Part shown: one piece after another, positions 14,734-23,714 of the stretch
How the letters are laid out: each line of letters begins with the position of its first letter
Numbering within the stretch: position 1 is the first letter of the stretch
Assembly: GCA_025964775.1 (NCBI GenBank)
Contig: JAOPYE010000026.1
Coordinates: 124,001-188,000, forward strand
Reading direction: 5' to 3'
DNA: 64,000 nucleotides
DNA from: Marmoricola sp.
Lineage (GTDB): Bacteria > Actinomycetota > Actinomycetes > Propionibacteriales > Nocardioidaceae
Position numbers and translations under genes: made by a program
Notes under the pieces: generated by a model
What the model was told of the DNA's origin: nothing
What the model saw: the letters and a program-made list of their open reading frames with translations, nothing else
The model's database searches: none

Positions 14734-16503
14734 GTGGACCAGCTGCTGCACGAACCGCATCACGACGGGTCACCGCTCTACGTCGAGAGCGAGAGCTCGC
14801 CGCTGGGGTCGCGGGTCGCCGTCCTCGTCCGGACCAGTACGGCCGAGCCGGTCGATGCTGTCTGGCTGCGCACCGTCGAGGACGGTGAGCCGTTCTTCGC
14901 GGCCTGCGAGGTCGACCGGACCGAGGGCGGTGCGACCTGGTGGCGGGGCAGCGTCACGGTGCACAACCCGGTGCAGCGGTACCGCTTCATGGTGGTGGCC
15001 GGTGACTCCTTCCGCTGGCTCAACCAGGCGGGAGTCTTCGATCGCGACGTCACCGACGCCCACGACTTCCGGATCACGGCGTACGAACCTGCGCCGGAGT
15101 GGGGCCGGGACGCGGTCGTCTACCAGATCTTCCCGGACCGCTTCGCCCGCTCGGCCGCGGCCGATGACCGGCCGATCCCCGACTGGGCCGTCCCGGCACA
15201 GTGGGAGGACCCGCCCATTCACGAAGGCCCGCACACACCGTTGCAGTTCTACGGCGGCGACCTCGACGGCATCACCGAGCATCTCAACCACCTGGTCGAC
15301 CTCGGCGTCGACGTCGTGTACCTGACGCCGGTGTTCCCGGCCCAGAGCAACCACCGCTACAACGCCAGCACCTTTGACGCGGTCGACCCGCTGCTCGGCG
15401 GAGACGCGGCCTACCGACGTCTGATCGACGCGGCCCACGAACGCGGGATGCGGGTGCTCGGAGACCTGACCAGCAACCACACCGGCGACACGCACGAGTG
15501 GTTCCTGGCGGCCAGGGCCGACGACGAGAGCCCCGAGCGCTCGTTCTACTTCTTCGGAGCCGACGGCAGCCACGAGGGCTGGAAGGGCTACGAGACGCTG
15601 CCCAAGCTCGACCACCTGGCACCCGATCTCGGCGAGCGCTTCCGTGCGGTGGTCACGCGCTGGCTCGAGTTCGGGATCGACGGCTGGCGGGTCGACGTCG
15701 CGAACATGACCGGTCGGCGTATCGACGTCGACGTCGCGCACGAGGTGGCCCGGGAGATCCGCCGTGCGGCGACCGCGGTCCGGCCCGACGCCCTCGTCGT
15801 GGCCGAGCACGGCCACGACGCCACCGGGGACCTCGACGGCGACGGCTGGCACGCAACGATGAACTACTACGGATTCTCCTTCCCGATCTGGGAGTGGCTG
15901 CGCGATCCCAAGCGACCGGTGCCGAGCTTCGGGCTGCCGGTCGGCATCCCCCGACGCGACGGGATCGCGGCAGTCACCGCGATGCGCGAGTTCACCGCGA
16001 GCTTCGGCTGGCGGGCGACCGCCTCCAGCTGGAACATCCTCGGCTCGCACGACTCTCCCCGGATCCGTACGACGACCGGATCCGCCGCGCTGCACCAGGT
16101 CGCCGCCGTCCTGCAGTTCGCCCTGCCCGGCGTACCGATGGTCTTCGCCGGTGACGAGCTCGGCCTCGAGGGGGTCAACGGCGAGGACTCCCGCCGGACG
16201 ATGCCCTGGGACCACCCGCGGGCCTTCACCAGCCGCACCTCAGCCGTGTACGCCGACCTGGCCCGGCTGCGTCGTGCGCACCCGGCCCTGCGCCGCGGAA
16301 GCCTGCGCTGGGTACGGATCGACACGGACGACATCGCCTTCCTGCGCGAGCATCACGACGAGACCGTGCTCGTCATCGTCTCGAGGAACGGGGCCGGCGC
16401 ACCGGGGCTGCTCGACCTGCCGGAGCTGGCCGGAGCCCAGCTCCTGCTGCTCGGGATCGGCGAGGAAGCCGGACCGCACGCGCGAGTGTGGCAGATCAGC
16501 TGA
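14734..16503 (+). CDS. Glycoside hydrolase family 13 alpha-glucosidase (cyclomaltodextrinase/neopullulanase-like)
   Basis: A 589-residue GH13 enzyme. An N-terminal carbohydrate-binding beta domain (about 1-120, with WWRGSVTVHNPVQRYRF) precedes the (beta/alpha)8 barrel starting at DAVVYQIFPDRFARS. Catalytic residues are Asp321 in GWRVDVANM (nucleophile), Glu358 in VVAEHGHD (acid/base) and Asp440 in GSHDSPR. The YQIFPDRF and NHTGDTHEWF segments fit the neopullulanase/maltogenic amylase subgroup, which hydrolyses alpha-1,4 and alpha-1,6 glucans or cyclodextrins. No signal peptide is seen, so it is cytoplasmic. GTG 14734 has GGGGAGGA upstream. It ends 10 bp from the convergent Rrf2 gene. Confidence 0.92.
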   Translation: MDQLLHEPHHDGSPLYVESESSPLGSRVAVLVRTSTAEPVDAVWLRTVEDGEPFFAACEVDRTEGGATWWRGSVTVHNPVQRYRFMVVAGDSFRWLNQAGVFDRDVTDAHDFRITAYEPAPEWGRDAVVYQIFPDRFARSAAADDRPIPDWAVPAQWEDPPIHEGPHTPLQFYGGDLDGITEHLNHLVDLGVDVVYLTPVFPAQSNHRYNASTFDAVDPLLGGDAAYRRLIDAAHERGMRVLGDLTSNHTGDTHEWFLAARADDESPERSFYFFGADGSHEGWKGYETLPKLDHLAPDLGERFRAVVTRWLEFGIDGWRVDVANMTGRRIDVDVAHEVAREIRRAATAVRPDALVVAEHGHDATGDLDGDGWHATMNYYGFSFPIWEWLRDPKRPVPSFGLPVGIPRRDGIAAVTAMREFTASFGWRATASSWNILGSHDSPRIRTTTGSAALHQVAAVLQFALPGVPMVFAGDELGLEGVNGEDSRRTMPWDHPRAFTSRTSAVYADLARLRRAHPALRRGSLRWVRIDTDDIAFLREHHDETVLVIVSRNGAGAPGLLDLPELAGAQLLLLGIGEEAGPHARVWQIS

Positions 16504-16512
16504 CCGCTGGCG

Positions 16513-16971
16513 TCAGTGCGACTGCCAGGCATCGTCGTCGGCCGTGCGGCTCGTGACGGCCTTGGGCATCTTGCCGTCGGCCAGCTGGCGGACGGAGACC
16601 TGCTCGAAGACGTCACGCAACGAGGACCGGCCCGCGATCCAGACGAGCTGGAGGACCGACGCCGTCTCGTTGTAGTTGACCGCTTCGGGGCGCAAGCCGT
16701 AGACCGAGACCAGCGGCCCGTCGACCGCACGGATCACGTCGGCCACCGAGATGTCGCTGGCGTCCTTGTTCAACCGCCACCCGCCGGACTGGCCACGCTG
16801 CGCGATCACCACCCCCGAGCGGCGCAGGTCGGCCAGGATCGCCTGCAGGAACCCGTGCGGGATGTCCTGCAACCGGCCGAGTTCCTCGGCGCTCACCGGC
16901 GCGCCGTCGTCGCGGCGAGCGATCTCGATGAGCGCCCGCAGGGCGTAGTCCGACTTGGCAGTGACGCGCAT
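16513..16971 (-). CDS. Rrf2 family regulator lacking cysteines
   Basis: A 152-residue Rrf2-type regulator: MRVTAKSDYALRALIEIAR at the start, winged-helix core EELGRLQDIPHGFLQAILADLRRSG, and the wing RGQSGGWRLNKDASDISVADVIRAVDGPL. IscR, NsrR and RirA use three cysteines to bind an Fe-S cluster; this protein has none at all, so cluster sensing in the usual way is excluded. Its start is preceded by GAGACT and a perfect GTGGATT-N-AATCCAC palindrome at 17001-17015, a probable autoregulatory operator. Targets are unknown; it belongs to the cluster-free Rrf2 subgroup seen in many actinobacteria. Confidence 0.92.
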   Translation of the reverse strand: MRVTAKSDYALRALIEIARRDDGAPVSAEELGRLQDIPHGFLQAILADLRRSGVVIAQRGQSGGWRLNKDASDISVADVIRAVDGPLVSVYGLRPEAVNYNETASVLQLVWIAGRSSLRDVFEQVSVRQLADGKMPKAVTSRTADDDAWQSH

Positions 16972-17000
16972 GACCCAAGTCTCTCAGATCACTCGACTCG

Positions 17001-17015
17001 GTGGATTCAATCCAC
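17001..17015. promoter_or_regulatory. Probable Rrf2 operator (GTGGATT-N-AATCCAC)
   Basis: A perfect 7-bp inverted repeat with a single central base lies 30 bp upstream of the rrf2-type start codon (16971) and 14 bp beyond the end of rlmB. The position fits an operator covering the -35 region of the regulator gene. Assignment to that regulator is by position only. Confidence 0.6.
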
Positions 17016-17028
17016 AAGCACGGGTTCG

Positions 17029-17979
17029 TCAGAGGCCGCGACGCTGCGCCACCGCATACAGCGCGATCGACGCGGCAACTCCGGCATTGAGCGACTCCAG
17101 GGACGAGCTCATCGGGATCGAGACGAGCTGGTCGCACGTCTCCGAGACGAGCCGGCCCAGCCCGTCGCCCTCGGAACCGACCACGATCACCAGTGGACCG
17201 TCGGCAAGATCGAGATCCGGCAACGCCACCTCGCCGTCGGCCGCCAGGCCGATCACCATGCAGCCGGCCGCCTGGTAGGCCTTGAGCTGGCGGACCAGGT
17301 TGACCGCCTGGGCCACCGGGATCCGCGCCGCCGCACCAGCGGAGGTCTTCCACGCCGACGGCGTCATGCCAGCCGCACGACGCTCCGGGATCAGCACGCC
17401 GTGCGCCCCGAACCCGGAGGCGGACCGTACGACGGCACCGAGGTTGCGAGGATCGGTGACCGAGTCCAGCGCGACGATCAGCGGCGTCTCGCCACGTTCT
17501 TCGGCCAGCGCGAGGAAGTCATCGGGATGCGCGTACTCGTAGGCAGGCACGCGCGCCGCCAGGCCCTGGTGGACGGCACCGCCGGTCATCCGGTCGAGCT
17601 CGACGCGCGGCACCTCCATCAGCGAGACCCCGAGCTCGGAGGTGAGACTGAACGTCTCGCGCAGCCGGGCGTCGCGCTCGGCACCTTCGGCGACGTAGAC
17701 CGCGATCACGGGCATCCGGGCGCGGAGCGCCTCGACGACCGAGTTGCGCCCGGCGATCCACTCCGCCTCGCCCGGCTTCTGGCGGCGCTTCGGGCGGGCG
17801 CTGTCAGCCTTCTCGGTGCGCTGGATGGCCTTGTACACCTTGTGGTTGGGGCGGTCCTTCGCCTTCGGCGTCGGTCCGCGACCCTCGAGGCCGCGCTTGA
17901 CCCGACCACCGGAACCGGCGGTGGGGTTGCCCTTGCCGGTCTTCTTGATCGCGCCCTTGCGCGAGGAATTGCCTGGCAT
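17029..17979 (-). CDS. rlmB: 23S rRNA (guanosine-2'-O-)-methyltransferase RlmB (TrmH/SpoU family)
   Basis: A 316-residue SpoU-family methyltransferase. A basic, disordered N-terminal tail (about 1-75, rich in Lys/Arg/Gly) precedes the substrate-binding domain starting at EWIAGRNSVVEALRA and the knotted SPOUT domain. SPOUT motifs are LDSVTDPRNLGAVVRSASGFG (motif 1), IVVGSEGDGLG (motif 2) and IPMSSSLESLNAGVAASI (motif 3). It 2'-O-methylates 23S rRNA in related bacteria. ATG 17979 overlaps the cysS stop (ATGA), as in mycobacteria where this gene follows cysS (Rv3580c-Rv3579c). A longer in-frame start inside cysS was rejected. Confidence 0.95.
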   Translation of the reverse strand: MPGNSSRKGAIKKTGKGNPTAGSGGRVKRGLEGRGPTPKAKDRPNHKVYKAIQRTEKADSARPKRRQKPGEAEWIAGRNSVVEALRARMPVIAVYVAEGAERDARLRETFSLTSELGVSLMEVPRVELDRMTGGAVHQGLAARVPAYEYAHPDDFLALAEERGETPLIVALDSVTDPRNLGAVVRSASGFGAHGVLIPERRAAGMTPSAWKTSAGAAARIPVAQAVNLVRQLKAYQAAGCMVIGLAADGEVALPDLDLADGPLVIVVGSEGDGLGRLVSETCDQLVSIPMSSSLESLNAGVAASIALYAVAQRRGL

Positions 17980-19388
17980 CAGTTCTGTCCTGTCAGCTTC
18001 CATCGAGCACCCTGTGGGGTGTCCTCGATCTCTACGCCCGCTGCAGCAATCTGGTCGCGGATGGCGTCCGCTGCGGCGAAGTCCTTGTTGGCACGAGCGG
18101 CTTGGCGCTGCTCGATGAGTCCGGCGATCAGAACGTCGACGACGCCCTTCAATTCTCCCGAATCGGAGGCCGAACCCTGGCTCCAGTGTGGATCAGCGGG
18201 GTCCAGACCCAAAACCGAGAGCATCGCGATCACCGAACCCGCCACCGCTGCGGCGGCTTCCGACTCGTCGGCTGCCACGTGAACGTTGCCCTGGCGCACA
18301 GCGTCGTGGATGGCCGCGATCGCTGCCGGAGTGCCCAGGTCGTCGTCCAGCGCGGCGGAGAACGCGGCCGGCAGTTCACCCACGATCACTTCCGGAACCT
18401 TCTCCAGGAAGCGCTCGATCCTGCGGAACGCCGACGCCGCCTCCTCGAGGGCCTCGAACGAGAACTCGACATGCGAGCGGTAGTGCGCCGAGACCATGTA
18501 GTAGCGCAGCTCGATGCCCCTGACCCGCTGCAGGACCCCGGGGATCGAGAGCGTGTTGCCGAGCGACTTGCTCATCTTCTCGCCGGCCGTGGTGATCCAG
18601 GCGTTGTGCATCCAGTACGACGCGAACCGACCGCCGGCCGCACGTGACTGGGCCTGCTCGTTCTCGTGGTGCGGGAAGCGCAGGTCGACGCCGCCGCCGT
18701 GGATGTCGAAGGCGTCGCCGAGGTACTTGCCGGCCATCGCCGAGCACTCGATATGCCAGCCCGGCCGGCCACGGCCCCACGGCGCGGGCCAGGAGGCGGT
18801 CACCGGCTCGGAGTCCTGCTTCCAGCCCTTCCACAGCGCGAAGTCACGCGGATCGCGCTTGCCGCGCGGGTCGGCGTCGGTCGCCGCTTCCATGTCGTCG
18901 ATGCCCTGGTGCGTCAGCTCGCCGTACGCCGCCCACGACCGGACGTCGAAGTACACGTCGCCCGAACCGTCCTCGGCCGCATAAGCGTGCCCGCGCTCGA
19001 TCAGCAGGTTGATCAGCTCGATCATCTCCGGCACGTGCCCGGTCGCGGCCGGCTCGTAGGTCGGCGGCAGCACGTGCAGGGCGTCGTAGGCCTTGTCGAG
19101 CTCGCGCTTCATGTCGTAGGCGAGGTTGTACCAGGGCCGACCCTGATCAGCCGACTTGGTCAGGATCTTGTCGTCGATGTCGGTGATGTTCCGGATGAAC
19201 GTCACCTCGTAGCCGCTCGCGATCAGCCAGCGCCGCAGCACGTCGAAGTTGACGGCCGAGCGCACGTGGCCGACGTGCGGCTCGCCCTGCACCGTCAGAC
19301 CACACACGTACACGCCGGCCTTGCCCGTCTGGAGGGGCACGAAGTCACGGACTTCGCCGGTTGCGGTGTCGTAGAGCCTGAGGGTCAC
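17979..19388 (-). CDS. cysS: Cysteine--tRNA ligase
   Basis: A 469-residue class I cysteinyl-tRNA synthetase, normal length. Visible signatures are [17 protein letters not shown] (the HIGH-like motif, with the zinc ligand Cys in VCG), [10 protein letters not shown], the zinc ligands in [11 protein letters not shown], and EKMSKSLGN (KMSKS loop). It charges tRNA-Cys. It should not be confused with MshC, its paralogue in mycothiol synthesis, which lacks the full C-terminal anticodon-binding part present here. GTG 19388 is preceded by TAGACT with 6 nt between, so the mRNA is probably leaderless. It is followed by rlmB, with which it overlaps. Confidence 0.96.
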   Translation of the reverse strand: MTLRLYDTATGEVRDFVPLQTGKAGVYVCGLTVQGEPHVGHVRSAVNFDVLRRWLIASGYEVTFIRNITDIDDKILTKSADQGRPWYNLAYDMKRELDKAYDALHVLPPTYEPAATGHVPEMIELINLLIERGHAYAAEDGSGDVYFDVRSWAAYGELTHQGIDDMEAATDADPRGKRDPRDFALWKGWKQDSEPVTASWPAPWGRGRPGWHIECSAMAGKYLGDAFDIHGGGVDLRFPHHENEQAQSRAAGGRFASYWMHNAWITTAGEKMSKSLGNTLSIPGVLQRVRGIELRYYMVSAHYRSHVEFSFEALEEAASAFRRIERFLEKVPEVIVGELPAAFSAALDDDLGTPAAIAAIHDAVRQGNVHVAADESEAAAAVAGSVIAMLSVLGLDPADPHWSQGSASDSGELKGVVDVLIAGLIEQRQAARANKDFAAADAIRDQIAAAGVEIEDTPQGARWKLTGQN

Positions 19389-19394
19389 CGCAGG

Positions 19395-19400
19395 AGTCTA
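19395..19400 (-). promoter_or_regulatory. Leaderless -10 element of cysS (TAGACT)
   Basis: TAGACT on the minus strand ends 6 nt before the GTG start of cysS, which would put the transcription start at the start codon. This supports the GTG at 19388 as the true start. Confidence 0.55.
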
Positions 19401-19461
19401 CTGAGCGCAGCGCCGTGTGAAAATTGCGTACTTATGGGACTCGTGGGGTTACGGTTCCAGA

Positions 19462-20733
19462 GTGCCCGCCCTCAGTTCGCTCGCGCGCCACCCGCGGGTG
19501 GTCGTCTCCCTGATCGCGCTGCTGGTGGTCGCGATCCCGATCGGCGTGCTCACCCACGGGCGCTCCGCCGGCCCCACCCGGATCGGGCTGTCCGCCGCTG
19601 CGCTGCCGACGACGTACGCGGTCACCACCACCGACGCCGACTTCGCCCGCGGCACCCGGACCGGTGTGAGCAGTTCCGGCGGCGCCCTACGCATCTCGAC
19701 CCCGCAGGGCACCCGGACCTGGGCCGGCCACACCTACCAGTACGGCACCTGGACCTCCCCGTGGATCTCCCCGGGAGGAACCTTCACCCAGGCCGTTCCC
19801 TCGTGGAACGCGACCACCCCGGCAGGTTCGTGGATCCAGGTGCTGGTCCGCGTGCGCACCGGCGCCGGTCGGACCAGCGGGCTCGAGAACCTGGGCAGTT
19901 GGGCCGGCGGGACCCAGGCGATCCAGCGGTCGAGCGCCGGCAGCCAGTCCGGCCCGGTGGCCCGGGTGGCAACGGACACGCTGATCGCCACCGGCGCTGC
20001 GCTGGCGTCGTACCGGATCACCGTTCGGCTGATGCGCACCCCCGGTGGTCCGTCCCCGGTGCTCGGCTCGATCGGCCTGGTGACAGCGACACCGCCCGCG
20101 GCCCTGCCCGCGACGTCGACCCCGCTGAGAAGGACCGCCGTCTCGCTGGCGGTCCCGACGTACTCGCAGATGATCCACCGCGGTCAGGACCCCCAGTACG
20201 GCGGTGGTGGCGAGGCGTGGTGCTCACCGACGTCGCTCTCGATGCTGCTCGGCTACTACGGCCGACTTCCCAAACCAGCCGTCGCGGGCACCGATCGCTG
20301 GGTGAACGTGGTGGCCCGGATGACCTACGACTACGCGTACGACGGCACCGGCAACTGGCCGTTCAACACCGCGTACGCCGCCACCCGCGGCCTCGACGCC
20401 TTCGTGACCCGGCTGGCGAACCTGCGCATGGCCGAGCGCTTCGTCCGGGCCGGCATCCCGCTGGAGGTGTCCATCCGTTTCTCCCGCGGCCAGCTCACCG
20501 GCGCCCCGATCTCGGCGACGGCCGGCCACCTGGTCGTGCTCGTCGGCTTCACTGCCGCCGGCAACCCGGTGGTCGACGACCCGGCCGCGTCCTCGGACGG
20601 AGGAGTGCGCCGCATCTACTACCGCGCCCAGTTCGAACGGGCGTGGCTGGGCGGCTCGGACGGGATGGCATACGTCGTCCATGACGCTGCGCACCCGCTG
20701 CCGCCGCGCCCCTCCGGCGTGCGGAACTGGTGA
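19462..20733 (+). CDS. Secreted C39-like cysteine peptidase
   Basis: A 423-residue exported protein. An N-terminal signal or anchor (ARHPRVVVSLIALLVVAIPIGVL) is followed by a beta-rich domain of about 200 residues (TYAVTTTDADFARGTRTG, tandem Trp-rich strands) and a C-terminal Peptidase_C39_2 domain. Candidate catalytic residues are Cys254 in GGEAWCSPTSLSMLLGYYG, His356 in TAGHLVVLVGF and Asp372/373 in PVVDDPAAS. Start GTG 19462 was chosen because TACGGT lies 6 nt upstream; GTG 19417 gives a longer, less signal-like N-terminus. Substrates are probably cell-wall or extracellular peptides. It diverges from cysS and ends at a palindromic repeat. Confidence 0.85.
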   Translation: MPALSSLARHPRVVVSLIALLVVAIPIGVLTHGRSAGPTRIGLSAAALPTTYAVTTTDADFARGTRTGVSSSGGALRISTPQGTRTWAGHTYQYGTWTSPWISPGGTFTQAVPSWNATTPAGSWIQVLVRVRTGAGRTSGLENLGSWAGGTQAIQRSSAGSQSGPVARVATDTLIATGAALASYRITVRLMRTPGGPSPVLGSIGLVTATPPAALPATSTPLRRTAVSLAVPTYSQMIHRGQDPQYGGGGEAWCSPTSLSMLLGYYGRLPKPAVAGTDRWVNVVARMTYDYAYDGTGNWPFNTAYAATRGLDAFVTRLANLRMAERFVRAGIPLEVSIRFSRGQLTGAPISATAGHLVVLVGFTAAGNPVVDDPAASSDGGVRRIYYRAQFERAWLGGSDGMAYVVHDAAHPLPPRPSGVRNW

Positions 20734-20808
20734 GGTTTCGACAAGCTCAACCGGCGGTGGTCCAGAGTGCGACCGAACCCAACCCCGGTGGTTGAGCTTG
20801 TCGAAACC
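20734..20808. repeat. Nocardioides-type intergenic palindrome, copy 1
   Basis: Two perfect 19-bp inverted arms, GGTTTCGACAAGCTCAACC (20734-20752) and its complement (20790-20808), are separated by 37 bp. The arms share the outer GGTTTCGA and CTCAACC ends with the copies at 28628, 31315, 35831 and 49758. It lies between convergent genes and could act as a bidirectional terminator. Confidence 0.85.
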
Positions 20809-20815
20809 CGGCGAC

Positions 20816-21595
20816 CTACACGCCGTAGCCGCCGTCGACATCCAGCTTCTGGCCGCTGATGAAGCCCGCGCGGTCCGACGCCAGGAAGCAGACGGCTTCG
20901 GCCACGTCGACCGCCTGACCGAAGCGCCGCATCGGGATGTTGGCCTTGGTGATCTCGAGCGCCCGCTCGTCGAGCTCGCCCGAGGTGATCAACCGGTCTG
21001 CCATGCCGTCGGTCAGCATCCCGGGGCCGACACAGTTCACCCGCACGCCGAAGCGGCCTTCCTCGGCAGCGAGTCCGCGGGCGAGCGCCTCCACCGCAGC
21101 CTTGGGTGCCGCGGACAACCCGTCGCGCACCGGGAAGCGGCTGGTCGCTGCGGTGGTGACGGCCACGATGCTGCCGCCGACCTCGCGCAGGGCCGGGAGC
21201 GCAGCCGAGGCGATCCGGAAGAACGCACCGGTGTCGGCGGTCAGCTGGGCATCGAGGTCCTCAGGGTCGACCTTGCTCAGGTGACGCATCGGGACGTGCG
21301 GTCCGGCCGCGTAGATCAGCGTGTGCAGGCCACCGTAGGTCGACACGACCTCCTTGACCAACGCCGTGCAGGCCAGGGCGTCGGAGGTGTCCAGCGCGGC
21401 CGCTTCGCCGCGGACGCCGTACGCGCAGGCCTCCGAGACCGCGAGCTCTGCCGCCTCCCGCCCCGACCGGTACGTCGCCACCACGGCACTGCCGCGCTCC
21501 CCGAGCATCCGCACGACCGCCCGGCCGATGCCGCCGCTGCCGCCGATCACCAGCGCTGCTCCAGTACGGTCGGCGAAGTCGTCGGAGAAAGCCAT
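20816..21595 (-). CDS. SDR-family protein lacking the catalytic tyrosine
   Basis: A 259-residue short-chain dehydrogenase/reductase. The cofactor motif ALVIGGSGGIGRAV, the YAAGP (NAG-like) segment, the VNCVGPGMLTDGM loop and the C-terminal FISGQKLDVDGGYGV are present. The YxxxK active site, however, reads S161-A-A-P-K165 within DGLSAAPKAAVEALARGL: Tyr is replaced by Ser, and the preceding catalytic Ser region is VTTAATSR. It may use another residue, or act as a non-catalytic or altered enzyme. The start ATG 21595 has TAGGCT 6 nt upstream (21602-21607), a leaderless arrangement. It shares its strand with the next gene upstream but probably has its own promoter. Confidence 0.88.
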   Translation of the reverse strand: MAFSDDFADRTGAALVIGGSGGIGRAVVRMLGERGSAVVATYRSGREAAELAVSEACAYGVRGEAAALDTSDALACTALVKEVVSTYGGLHTLIYAAGPHVPMRHLSKVDPEDLDAQLTADTGAFFRIASAALPALREVGGSIVAVTTAATSRFPVRDGLSAAPKAAVEALARGLAAEEGRFGVRVNCVGPGMLTDGMADRLITSGELDERALEITKANIPMRRFGQAVDVAEAVCFLASDRAGFISGQKLDVDGGYGV

Positions 21596-21612
21596 GGCGG
21601 CAGCCTAGGCGG

Positions 21613-23139
21613 TCAGCCGGAGGTGAACTGGATGGTGTGCCATCCGGTCGCGCCGTCGGGCAGGACGTCGGCCTGCACCGAGGTCTGGGTGTAGCCGGAC
21701 TTGTCCGTCGCCCGGACCACCAGGTGGTGGCCGCCGTGCGCGACCTCGACCGCCCCGGTCCACTGCACCCAGGTGTCGAGTCCCTCGACGCCGCCGAGCT
21801 CGGCACGCTGCCAGGGCCCGCCGTCGAGCTGGAACTCGACTGCCTCGATGCCGGTGTGCTGGGCCCAGGCGCTGCCGCCGACGCGGACCGTTCCGGTCGC
21901 GGTGTGCGCACCGTTACGCGGTACGTCGATCCGGGACTCGGTCTTGACCGGGCCCATCTCGCCCCACCCGCGCTGCGTCCAGTACGCCGAGAAGGTGCCG
22001 AACTGGGTGACCTCGAGGTCGACGAGCCACTTGGTGGCCGAGACGTAGCCGTACAGCCCGGGCACGACCATCCGCACCGGGAAGCCGTGCTCGACCGGCA
22101 AGGGTTCACCGTTCATCGCGACGGCGAGCATCGCGTTGCGGTTCGGATCGGTCAGGGCGACGAGCGGGGTGCCGCAGGTCCAGCCGTCCTTCGAGGTCTG
22201 CAGGACCGCGTCCGCACCAGGCTTCACCCCGGCCTCGGCGAGGATCTCGCGGATCAGGACACCCGACCACCAGGCGTTGCTGATCAGGTTGCCGCCCACT
22301 TCGTTGGACACGCAGCACAAGGTGACCCAGTCCTCGGTGATGCTCCGGCCGACCAGGTCGTCGTAGCTGAGGCGGATCTCCTTCTCGACCATCCCGTGGA
22401 CGCGCAGGCTCCAGTCACTGGGTGCGATCGACGGCGGCGTGAAGGCCGTGTCGATCCGGTAGAACTGGTCGTTCGGCGTACGCCAGGTCGCGATGCCCGG
22501 AACGCCGACGTTGGCATCCTTCGGCAGCTTGCCCTGCGTCACCGGCAGGTGCAGCAGCCGCCGCGCCTGCTCGACATGACGCCGGTTGCGGCTGCTCAGG
22601 TCGCCGACGAGACCGGCCGCCGCGACCCCGAGGCCGACCAGTCCGACCCGCTGCACGAACGCCCGACGGGTGACGCCGTCCGGCTTGCCCGGTGCCACGA
22701 TCGGCGCCGTCAGGAAGCGGTGCACGACGATCCAGGTGATCAGCCCGACCACCACCGCGACGGCCGACGCCGCGGTCGAGTCGGGCAGACGCATGACCGA
22801 GAACAACCCGATCACGGCGAGACCGAAGTACACCAGCTCGGGCAGCAGCGGATGCGCTTCGGCCTGGGTGCCGATCCAGGCGCAGATCGCCAGCAGGACC
22901 ACCGTCGTGCCGGTGATCAGCAGCGGCTTGTCGTGGTGACCGACGAGATGGACCAGGTTGATCGCGAGGTGCCCGGGCGTCTTGTCCCGGACGGCGCTGG
23001 CAACCGCGACGACCGGCCCGTTGTTCGCCTGCAGAGCCCACACGGTCGACTGAGCGGTGACCAGGCCGGAGATGCCGGTGACCACTCCGGCCGTAGCCAG
23101 GTAACGCCTCGATCGACTCACCCAGCCATCGTCGCGCAT
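21613..23139 (-). CDS. Membrane-fused molybdopterin-dependent oxidoreductase (sulfite oxidase family)
   Basis: A 508-residue protein. About five N-terminal membrane segments (residues about 8-30, 70-90, 98-115, 122-142, 170-188) precede a sulfite-oxidase-type molybdopterin domain and a C-terminal Mo-co dimerisation (Ig-like) domain. The cofactor-binding Cys lies in [42 protein letters not shown] is another family mark. [15 protein letters not shown] resembles an internal twin-arginine motif placed just before the catalytic domain, which would then face outside. ATG 23139 is preferred over GTG 23151; neither has a clear ribosome site. Natural substrates of this subgroup are unknown (S- or N-oxides possible). 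Confidence 0.88.
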   Translation of the reverse strand: MRDDGWVSRSRRYLATAGVVTGISGLVTAQSTVWALQANNGPVVAVASAVRDKTPGHLAINLVHLVGHHDKPLLITGTTVVLLAICAWIGTQAEAHPLLPELVYFGLAVIGLFSVMRLPDSTAASAVAVVVGLITWIVVHRFLTAPIVAPGKPDGVTRRAFVQRVGLVGLGVAAAGLVGDLSSRNRRHVEQARRLLHLPVTQGKLPKDANVGVPGIATWRTPNDQFYRIDTAFTPPSIAPSDWSLRVHGMVEKEIRLSYDDLVGRSITEDWVTLCCVSNEVGGNLISNAWWSGVLIREILAEAGVKPGADAVLQTSKDGWTCGTPLVALTDPNRNAMLAVAMNGEPLPVEHGFPVRMVVPGLYGYVSATKWLVDLEVTQFGTFSAYWTQRGWGEMGPVKTESRIDVPRNGAHTATGTVRVGGSAWAQHTGIEAVEFQLDGGPWQRAELGGVEGLDTWVQWTGAVEVAHGGHHLVVRATDKSGYTQTSVQADVLPDGATGWHTIQFTSG

Positions 23140-23173
23140 CGGTCCAACCACCGGGCATGATCAGGGGGTGGAA

Positions 23174-23638
23174 ATGCGGACCGGGATCGGCACCGACGTG
23201 CACCGCCTCGTCGAGGGGCGGCCGATGTGGGTCGCCGGGCTCGCGTGGCCCGAGGAGACAGCCGGTCCCGAAGGACACTCCGACGGCGACGTCGTCCTGC
23301 ACGCGATCTGCGACGCCCTGCTGTCCGCGGCAGGCCTGGGCGACCTCGGCACGAACTTCGGCACGTCGGCTCCGCAGTGGGCCAGCGCAGCGAGCCACGA
23401 CCTGCTCGCCGAAACCCTGCTCAGGGTGCGGGCCGAGGGCTGGACGGTGGCCAACGTCGCCGCCCAGCTGATCGGCAACCGGCCCAGGATGGGTGCCCGG
23501 CGTACCGAGGCAGAGGCAGCGATCGCAGACCGTCACGGGATCGTCGTCTCGATCGCAGCGACCACCACCGACGGCCTCGGCCTGACCGGGCGGGGCGAGG
23601 GTCTGGCGGCCATCGCGGCCGCGCTGCTGACCCGCTGA
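23174..23638 (+). CDS. ispF: 2-C-methyl-D-erythritol 2,4-cyclodiphosphate synthase
   Basis: A 154-residue IspF, normal length. The metal-binding segment [21 protein letters not shown] supplies Asp and His, and [27 protein letters not shown] supplies the third His and substrate contacts. [17 protein letters not shown] is the C-terminal signature. It forms the cyclic diphosphate in the MEP isoprenoid pathway. ATG 23174 has AGGGGG five bases upstream; GTG 23168 is two codons longer. It is separated from ispD by an alpha/beta hydrolase gene, unlike the usual ispD-ispF order. Confidence 0.95.
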   Translation: MRTGIGTDVHRLVEGRPMWVAGLAWPEETAGPEGHSDGDVVLHAICDALLSAAGLGDLGTNFGTSAPQWASAASHDLLAETLLRVRAEGWTVANVAAQLIGNRPRMGARRTEAEAAIADRHGIVVSIAATTTDGLGLTGRGEGLAAIAAALLTR

Positions 23639-23714
23639 TCCTCCGGGTGCTGCCGGCTGTCGCCTTCGCCACAATGCCGCCAAAACCCGCATGTACAGGG
23701 CAGACTCGGATCTC

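Noticed and set aside
19417..19461. Upstream GTG start for the C39-like peptidase
   Set aside because: It would add a 15-residue aromatic-rich stretch before the signal peptide, and TACGGT placed 6 nt before GTG 19462 favours the shorter form.
18666..20684. A 672-codon plus-strand open frame
   Set aside because: It runs antisense to cysS and in another frame of the C39-like peptidase; both real genes have clear motifs.
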